A stretch of DNA of 64,000 nt from positions 2,108,001-2,172,000 of the forward strand of contig NC_017910.1 of NCBI RefSeq assembly GCF_000262305.1, given 5' to 3'. The notes under the pieces were generated by a model. The model was not told the origin of the DNA. It did no database searches and saw nothing but the letters and a program-made list of their open reading frames with translations. The position numbers and the translations under genes are program-made. This DNA comes from Shimwellia blattae DSM 4481 = NBRC 105725. GTDB taxonomy: Bacteria; Pseudomonadota; Gammaproteobacteria; Enterobacterales; Enterobacteriaceae. Positions within the stretch are counted from its first letter, which is position 1. Every line of letters begins with the position of its first letter. This document shows positions 59,114 through 64,000 of this stretch, one piece after another.

Positions 59114-59623
59114 TTGGATATCACTATCAGCGCTGCGCAAGCTAATCATTATTCGTCACTCCGCGCCATTGAATTAGCCGCTTTTGAAACACTTCGTGAG
59201 GCAGGTGCAGTGACAGGCCAGGCTGTAGCAAATAGCCTGAAGGATTTTGATGATTTCAGTCGCAACGGTTTACTGCTTAGCGCCTTTACGCCAGATGCAA
59301 TCCCTGTAGGATTTATAGCTGGCAACATCGAAGACATATGGCTTCACATTGCTGAAATTGATGTACATCCAGACTGGCAGCGCAAAGGCATTGGCAGATT
59401 ATTGATGCAGGCTATCCTCTCTTCCGGGCAGCAACGTGGCCTGGCCGGTGCCACACTCACAACGGATAACATAGCAGCCTTTAATTCTGAAATTTACGCC
59501 ACACTGGGTTTTGAGATTGTGGAAGGCCCGTCGTGCCCGCCCCACCTGATAAGCAAGAAAGCTGAAGAGATAAAAATGGGCTTCAACCCGGCGCGGCGCG
59601 TGGCTATGCGATTAAACTTTTAA
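59114..59623 (+). CDS. GNAT-family N-acetyltransferase
   Basis: 169 aa from a TTG at 59114 after GGAGAA. The acetyl-CoA binding motif A is HPDWQRKGIGRLLMQAIL (~93-110), followed by the TLGFEIVEG motif B region. GNAT enzymes acetylate small amines or peptides; the substrate here is unknown. Not obviously linked to neighbours. Confidence 0.85.
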   Translation: MDITISAAQANHYSSLRAIELAAFETLREAGAVTGQAVANSLKDFDDFSRNGLLLSAFTPDAIPVGFIAGNIEDIWLHIAEIDVHPDWQRKGIGRLLMQAILSSGQQRGLAGATLTTDNIAAFNSEIYATLGFEIVEGPSCPPHLISKKAEEIKMGFNPARRVAMRLNF

Positions 59624-59841
59624 AAATAGCGTTGCATCGGCCCGTTGAATTTTCAGTTATTCAGAGAATGACGTTTGCAGATAACCCATTAGCACATCCT
59701 CTGATATGCCCGCTAGATTTAGCGTATTTTATCGATTTACCTTTCCGCGACGATAATTCTGTTTTCATGTTGTCAGCGAGATCTGCTATAAAAATCGCAT
59801 CTGATATTTAATCCAACAATTCATCACTACAAAGATCCCCA

Positions 59842-60915
59842 ATGAAAACAGCATGGAACTCATTACATCTTGGTGTAACTCATTTTTTACTGTTCTATAT
59901 AGCAATATTTCTTGTCACTCCCGGGGAAACGCCACTGTATCCCATGGTTATCTGGTCAGGGATGATCATATTTAGCGGGCTAATAGTACAATTCTATTTA
60001 AATAAAACAATACGAAATAAATCTGCTGGCCGCCTTCGGAAAAACCATAAAAAAACGCAAAAGATAGCGTTAATTTCAGCACTCCTGTTTTTGATAAGTT
60101 GTGTTTCCTTTAAATTATCAAATTATATCAGCATTATGATCCCCGGCGTATTGATGTTTATGACAGCAATATCAATAATATGCACCATCATCTATCATAT
60201 AAAATCAATCGATAACAAAGAAAAAACCATAGCCACAAGAGTAAAGCTGGTGGTTAAGTATTCATGGATCATTGTGTCATTGATTTCATACTACCTCGCC
60301 CGCTCACTAACATCTAACTCATGGGATATTCACTTTGATAGCACATCTAACAAACTCACAACGGTAGTCACAGCGTTAATAATCATTTTTATTTTCTACT
60401 ATGCCATTTACTTTATTTTTATTGCTTTATTGTACTTTGTCACCCTACACAAGAAAAATATAAAGAAAAAAACGTCTGTCGACAGTAACCACTCAATATC
60501 AATTTTCGCCCCACTATTTATCATCGGATATATCTCATTTATTGCATTTAACGTGCAGACGCTTAATGTCATCAAGTTTGGCTTCGGGTTTTCCATAAAA
60601 TATGATACGCGCGATACTTTCTTTTGCAGCGATAGATATATGTTACTTAACAAGCATCCCGATGCCCGCTTTATGTTTATCTCTGAAGGAAACTATCGCG
60701 CATTAATACCACATAATGATGATTATTATGTCTCACGTTTAACTTGCACAAAGAGTGAACCTTTTTATTCTTTAATTAGCGTAGTGGAGAAAAAAGACAT
60801 CATATTAGCGGCGTTGAAAGCGCGATCAGAAGTATTTTCCAGCGACGTAAAGGCGATAATATCCGGTGACGCGCATCATTTCCGTAAATTTTCTGTTTCT
60901 GATACAAGCTCATGA
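59842..60915 (+). CDS. Multi-pass membrane protein of unknown function
   Basis: 357 aa with about six membrane helices in the first ~240 residues and a soluble C-terminal domain (~245-357: FSIKYDTRDTFFCSDRYMLL...). AT-rich compared with flanking chromosome, suggesting acquisition. The layout (several helices then a soluble tail, gene alone) recalls colicin or toxin immunity proteins, but no homology was recognised. Confidence 0.6.
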   Translation: MKTAWNSLHLGVTHFLLFYIAIFLVTPGETPLYPMVIWSGMIIFSGLIVQFYLNKTIRNKSAGRLRKNHKKTQKIALISALLFLISCVSFKLSNYISIMIPGVLMFMTAISIICTIIYHIKSIDNKEKTIATRVKLVVKYSWIIVSLISYYLARSLTSNSWDIHFDSTSNKLTTVVTALIIIFIFYYAIYFIFIALLYFVTLHKKNIKKKTSVDSNHSISIFAPLFIIGYISFIAFNVQTLNVIKFGFGFSIKYDTRDTFFCSDRYMLLNKHPDARFMFISEGNYRALIPHNDDYYVSRLTCTKSEPFYSLISVVEKKDIILAALKARSEVFSSDVKAIISGDAHHFRKFSVSDTSS

Positions 60916-61029
60916 TCCGCTGTCCTGATGAGACTGCCCGCCACCCTGCAGGATGGCGGATAACCGCAGCTGGCAGCAGTATGCCGGGCGCAGGCTGAAA
61001 CAGTAAAGCACCGATAAGCCAGAAGGATT

Positions 61030-61302
61030 TTACTTCCTCAGAGAATAGGGAAAAATGTGCATCATATTAGCGGCCAGTGGATATACCCCCAGACCCCGGG
61101 TCGTACTTTTTAGTTTATCTAACGTCGCATTCTCTTCAGGCACTTTACCGCCCCACACTGTCACGCCCTCAGGTATATCTGCCGGACGATTTTCATTCTC
61201 ACAGGTGATCTCAATTGTTTCGCCATTGCTGAACGTGATAATCAGCGATGATACGTCCAGATGTTGTGTTACCCCATGTTCATTTTTAGCGTCTACTTTC
61301 AT
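61030..61302 (-). CDS. Hypothetical small soluble protein
   Basis: 90 aa from the ATG at 61302 (MKVDAKNEHGVTQHLDVSSLIITFSNGETIEITCENEN), ribosome binding site AGAGAG. A beta-rich start and TVWGGKVPEEN centre. No family recognised. Divergent from the amidase-like gene. Confidence 0.55.
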   Translation of the reverse strand: MKVDAKNEHGVTQHLDVSSLIITFSNGETIEITCENENRPADIPEGVTVWGGKVPEENATLDKLKSTTRGLGVYPLAANMMHIFPYSLRK

Positions 61303-61447
61303 GAAATCTCTCTTGTGCTCTTGTATGTCATCCGTTCCGGAGGTGCAACGACATGATATCGTCATCCAAACGGTGGTGATTTCTGGTATCAATTACCATC
61401 ATCTCCCGGAAAGATAAACGCGTTTTTTACCTTTGCGCGGGATGATA

Positions 61448-62248
61448 ATGAAATTAACAGCACAGACAGCCCCTCTTATGTCGTCACACCTGGCGGCCGG
61501 TTGCGCCTCTGGTCCGGGAAAATACCGTACCATTATGGACAGCGTTACAGCGGAAAAAGTCAGCCGGATTATCCGCTCGGATGTCATCCCCTATTCAGGT
61601 GAAAAACACACAGATATTATCCACCGCGTGTCATCGGCCTTCCCCGGGACACCTTACCTGGCGGATTCCCTCACCGGCGGGCCGGACACCCCCGAAGCGC
61701 TGGTTGCTAACTTTAACGGCGTGGACTGCTTTACCCTGATAGATTACGTCGAGGCCCTGGCCCGCAGCCATGATGAGAAATCATTTCTGCACCATCTGGT
61801 GCAGGTTCGCTACGTTGAAGGAAATGTAGACTACCTCAGCCGCCGGCATTTCTTTTCTGACTGGTTTGCCACCACGCCGCATAACGCCCGGGACGTGACA
61901 CCGGATATCAGCCCTGACTGCACCGTTGCGGACAAACACCTGAACCGCAAGACGGATGGCGGTGAGTACATCCCGGGTCTGGGCACCCATCCCCGCACAC
62001 TCAATTACATTCCCGGAAAAGCCATCAGCCCGCAGATGCTGGGCCAGTTGCAAAGCGGTGATTATGTCGGCGTGTACTCGCCACTTGCAGGCCTGGACGT
62101 TTCCCATGTGGGTATCGTTATCCACTATGACGGGCAGATATGGTTCAGAAACGCCTCCTCGCTGGACGCAAACAGAAGCGTGGTGGATTCGCCGTTCCTG
62201 GAATATATGCGCGCGAAACCGGGTATCGTCGTGCTGCGGGCGGAGTAA
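61448..62248 (+). CDS. DUF1460 amidase-like lipoprotein
   Basis: 266 aa from ATG 61448 (alternatives ATG 61442, TTG 61433). The N-terminus ends in a lipobox-like LAAGC (Cys19), though the hydrophobic core is weak. The DUF1460 NlpC/P60-like fold shows the nucleophile in FNGVDCFTLIDYVEAL and the histidine in GLDVSHVGIVIHY, the pair expected of N-acetylmuramoyl-L-alanine amidase-like enzymes acting on peptidoglycan. It ends at a shared terminator. Confidence 0.75.
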   Translation: MKLTAQTAPLMSSHLAAGCASGPGKYRTIMDSVTAEKVSRIIRSDVIPYSGEKHTDIIHRVSSAFPGTPYLADSLTGGPDTPEALVANFNGVDCFTLIDYVEALARSHDEKSFLHHLVQVRYVEGNVDYLSRRHFFSDWFATTPHNARDVTPDISPDCTVADKHLNRKTDGGEYIPGLGTHPRTLNYIPGKAISPQMLGQLQSGDYVGVYSPLAGLDVSHVGIVIHYDGQIWFRNASSLDANRSVVDSPFLEYMRAKPGIVVLRAE

Positions 62249-62252
62249 ACAA

Positions 62253-62280
62253 AAAAATCCACGCAATCGCGTGGATTTTT
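62253..62280. terminator. Bidirectional intrinsic terminator
   Basis: A perfect 12-bp stem AAAAATCCACGC / GCGTGGATTTTT with loop AATC between convergent genes. Serves both the amidase-like and the DJ-1/PfpI gene. Confidence 0.9.
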
Positions 62281-62292
62281 CTGAGTTACCGG

Positions 62293-62856
62293 TTACCAGG
62301 GGTAGTAAATATGCTCCGCCTGTTCACGTGCTGGCCCGTCGTCGCCGGTCAGGCGTGCCGCCACCGTAAACGCAAAATCAAATACCCGGCCAAGCCCCCG
62401 GCCGCTGATAAGATTCCTGTCCTCCACCACGTGGGCATCCACATACACCCCGTCTGTCACCTGCTGCCAGAGATCGCCGGAGCAGACATAACGCCGCCCG
62501 TTCAGAAGCCCGTTGCCGCCCAGTACCCGTGCTGCCGCCGAGCAGATCGGGCAGATCAGCCGCTGCTGCCCGTCGTGGCGGCGCACAAACTCAATCACCT
62601 GCCCGTTACGGGCCAGGTTCATGCTGCCTTCCGGCCCGCCGGGCAGGATCAGGGCGTCAAACGTCAGATCCAGGCTTTCGGCGAGTGTTGCGTCTGCCAG
62701 TACCGGGATCCCGTGATAGCTGGTGACCTCACGCGTACCGGCGCAGGAGAGGGTCTGCACCCGGATATCCAGACGCCGTAAAATATCGATAACCACCATG
62801 GCCTCCCCCTCTTCAAACCCCGGGGCGAGCAGAACGGCTGCCGTTTTCATAAACAC
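62293..62856 (-). CDS. DJ-1/PfpI family protein
   Basis: 187 aa with the family fold: the acidic residues in GFEEGEA (16-18) and the nucleophile-elbow Cys105 in ICSAAARVLGG. Members serve as glyoxalase III/deglycase-type stress proteins or chaperones, and the exact activity cannot be told. Length and residues fit the ThiJ/YajL side of the family. It lies between convergent terminator and GH88 gene on the minus strand. Confidence 0.88.
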   Translation of the reverse strand: MFMKTAAVLLAPGFEEGEAMVVIDILRRLDIRVQTLSCAGTREVTSYHGIPVLADATLAESLDLTFDALILPGGPEGSMNLARNGQVIEFVRRHDGQQRLICPICSAAARVLGGNGLLNGRRYVCSGDLWQQVTDGVYVDAHVVEDRNLISGRGLGRVFDFAFTVAARLTGDDGPAREQAEHIYYPW

Positions 62857-62870
62857 TCCTTAGCGTGAGA

Positions 62871-63995
62871 TTACCAGTAGGGGAACCAGGTCTGGCGCAG
62901 GCGCGTCAGCGCCTCCAGATAGAAGTAGTCACCCCAGCTACAGCACTGATCCACACCCTTACCGCTGGCCATGTGGTATACCGAGTGCTGCAGCAGCCCT
63001 TCGGTCGGGTCGTCATCCTTCGCCAGATAGTTATCCGTCAGCGAGCTGACAATCCGCAGCGCCATCTCCTCATAGTGCGCCCGGTGCGGATCCAGGGCCG
63101 GCAGCGCGTTCACCAGCTCCAGCAGGCCACAGGCGGCAATGGCCGCAGCGGAGCTGTCGCGCACGGCATCGGTGCCCAGCAGCGCCAGATCCCAGTGGCA
63201 CACGTCATCCTCGGGCAGACGGTTGAGGAAATAGTGCGCCAGGCTGCGCGACAGCTCCACCAGGGATTTGTCCCCGGTATAGCGGTAGCTGAGCAGGAAA
63301 CCATAGATCCCCCAGGCCTGCCCGCGGGACCAGCAGGAGGTATCGCTATACCCCTGGTGGGTATTACCAAAGCGCGGCTCGCCGGTCGTGATGTCCATAT
63401 AATAGGTGTGGTATGTGGAGGCATCCGGCCGCACGATATACTTCGCCGCCTGCTGCACATGGGCAACCGCCGCCTGCCGGTAACGCACATCGCCGGTCTG
63501 TTCGCTGGCCCAGTAGAGCAGCGGCAGGTTCATATTGCAGTCGATAATCATGCGCCCCTGCTGCTCAGGATCGTTTAAATCCCCCCAGGCCTGGATAATG
63601 CCCGCCACCGGGTTAAAGCGCTCCATCAGTTGATCCGCCGCCTGCAGGGCAGAGTTGCGGGCTTCCTGGTTGCCGGTCAGCCGCCAGGCGTTAACGCAGG
63701 AGAGCGTATACAGAAAGCCGAGATCGTGATTCGCGGTATCAATGCGCCGGGTAATGCGCCGGGCAAACGACGGCAGATAACGCTCGGCAGCGGCCCGGTA
63801 TTTATCATCACCGGTCATCTCCCAGGCCAGCCACAGCTGACCGGGCCAGAAGCTGGTGGTCCACTCTACGTTATCGGTACGGGGCCAGACACCGTTTTCA
63901 CAGGCCTCCCCCGGGAACTTATCGCCAAACGCCACGATATTTTTATCCAGCTTACGGGTCACCCGCGCCAGGGCTTCGTCAAGTTTCTGGCGCAC
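62871..63995 (-). CDS. GH88 unsaturated glucuronyl/galacturonyl hydrolase, possibly cut by window edge
   Basis: At least 374 aa of an alpha/alpha-barrel GH88 enzyme that removes unsaturated uronic acids left by polysaccharide lyases, by hydrating the double bond. The two catalytic-type aspartates are D91 in ANHDLGFLYT and D152 in MIIDCNMNLPLLYW. The first in-frame start seen is GTG at 63995, five bases from the edge; the true start may be outside. No signal peptide is seen, which fits a cytosolic enzyme working on imported oligosaccharides. Confidence 0.85.
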   Translation of the reverse strand: MRQKLDEALARVTRKLDKNIVAFGDKFPGEACENGVWPRTDNVEWTTSFWPGQLWLAWEMTGDDKYRAAAERYLPSFARRITRRIDTANHDLGFLYTLSCVNAWRLTGNQEARNSALQAADQLMERFNPVAGIIQAWGDLNDPEQQGRMIIDCNMNLPLLYWASEQTGDVRYRQAAVAHVQQAAKYIVRPDASTYHTYYMDITTGEPRFGNTHQGYSDTSCWSRGQAWGIYGFLLSYRYTGDKSLVELSRSLAHYFLNRLPEDDVCHWDLALLGTDAVRDSSAAAIAACGLLELVNALPALDPHRAHYEEMALRIVSSLTDNYLAKDDDPTEGLLQHSVYHMASGKGVDQCCSWGDYFYLEALTRLRQTWFPYW

Positions 63996-64000
63996 TGCCA

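Noticed and set aside
61030..62248. Secreted amidase effector with immunity protein
   Set aside because: The DUF1460 protein has a lipobox-like start, the small neighbour is divergent and not secreted, and no type VI secretion genes are present.
1..64000. CRISPR array
   Set aside because: No series of ~28-37 bp direct repeats with regular spacers. The repeats seen are the J duplication, a hexamer run and short att-arm repeats.

Overview
The window is from a chromosome of the Enterobacteriaceae. The flanking genes (ydcJ/ydcI, frmRA, a PAS-GGDEF-EAL protein, a GH88 hydrolase, a DJ-1/PfpI protein) are typical of the Escherichia/Enterobacter/Klebsiella group; the sequence alone does not fix the genus. 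About 80% of the window is one nearly complete siphovirus prophage of about 51.7 kb, followed by the stub of a second, related prophage.

Layout. 1-6.0 kb: chromosomal ydcJ, ydcI, a c-di-GMP enzyme and the formaldehyde-detoxification pair frmR-frmA. 6.016-57.75 kb: the prophage, bounded by a 126-bp direct repeat (6016-6141 and 57751-57876, two mismatches) that carries the frmR promoter/operator. Reading leftward from the regulatory centre at 50.8 kb: a Cro/YdaS-like and a YdaT-like protein, replication proteins (O-like, DnaC-like), a 5.8-kb AT-rich three-gene cargo operon (C5 cytosine methyltransferase, 990-aa double-GHKL ATPase, receiver-like protein), rusA, a DUF1133/Q-like antiterminator, an adenine methyltransferase gene cut by a 1196-bp IS3-family element, a hicAB toxin-antitoxin module on the opposite strand, lysis genes (holin, GH19 endolysin, Rz/Rz1), HNH endonuclease, HK97-type packaging and head genes, then lambda-type tail genes (V, G/GT, H, M, L, K, I, J). 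A moron cluster with two GIY-YIG-type proteins and a zinc-ribbon membrane protein splits tail genes K and I. Reading rightward from 50.9 kb: a RacR-like repressor, two tiny ORFs, a RecE-N/DEDDh exonuclease fusion, excisionase, integrase, and a two-gene cargo (membrane protein plus a DUF4747-like protein) before the right att site.

57.75-58.7 kb: remnant of a second prophage at the same site. It keeps the att repeat, a second hicB whose hicA is destroyed by a 104-bp deletion, and a fragment of a Pin-type invertase. 58.8-64 kb: chromosomal or island genes (GNAT acetyltransferase, membrane protein, DUF1460 amidase-like lipoprotein, DJ-1/PfpI protein, GH88 hydrolase running to the window edge).

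Most novel candidate: the 42.1-47.9 kb operon. It joins a DNA cytosine methyltransferase to a protein with a MORC/Hsp90-like ATPase at one end and a histidine-kinase-like module at the other, and to a receiver-domain protein that keeps the D/D/T/K residues of response regulators. It looks like a phage-carried, two-component-like defence or restriction system with no recognisable nuclease. All functional statements come from reading motifs; no database search was possible.
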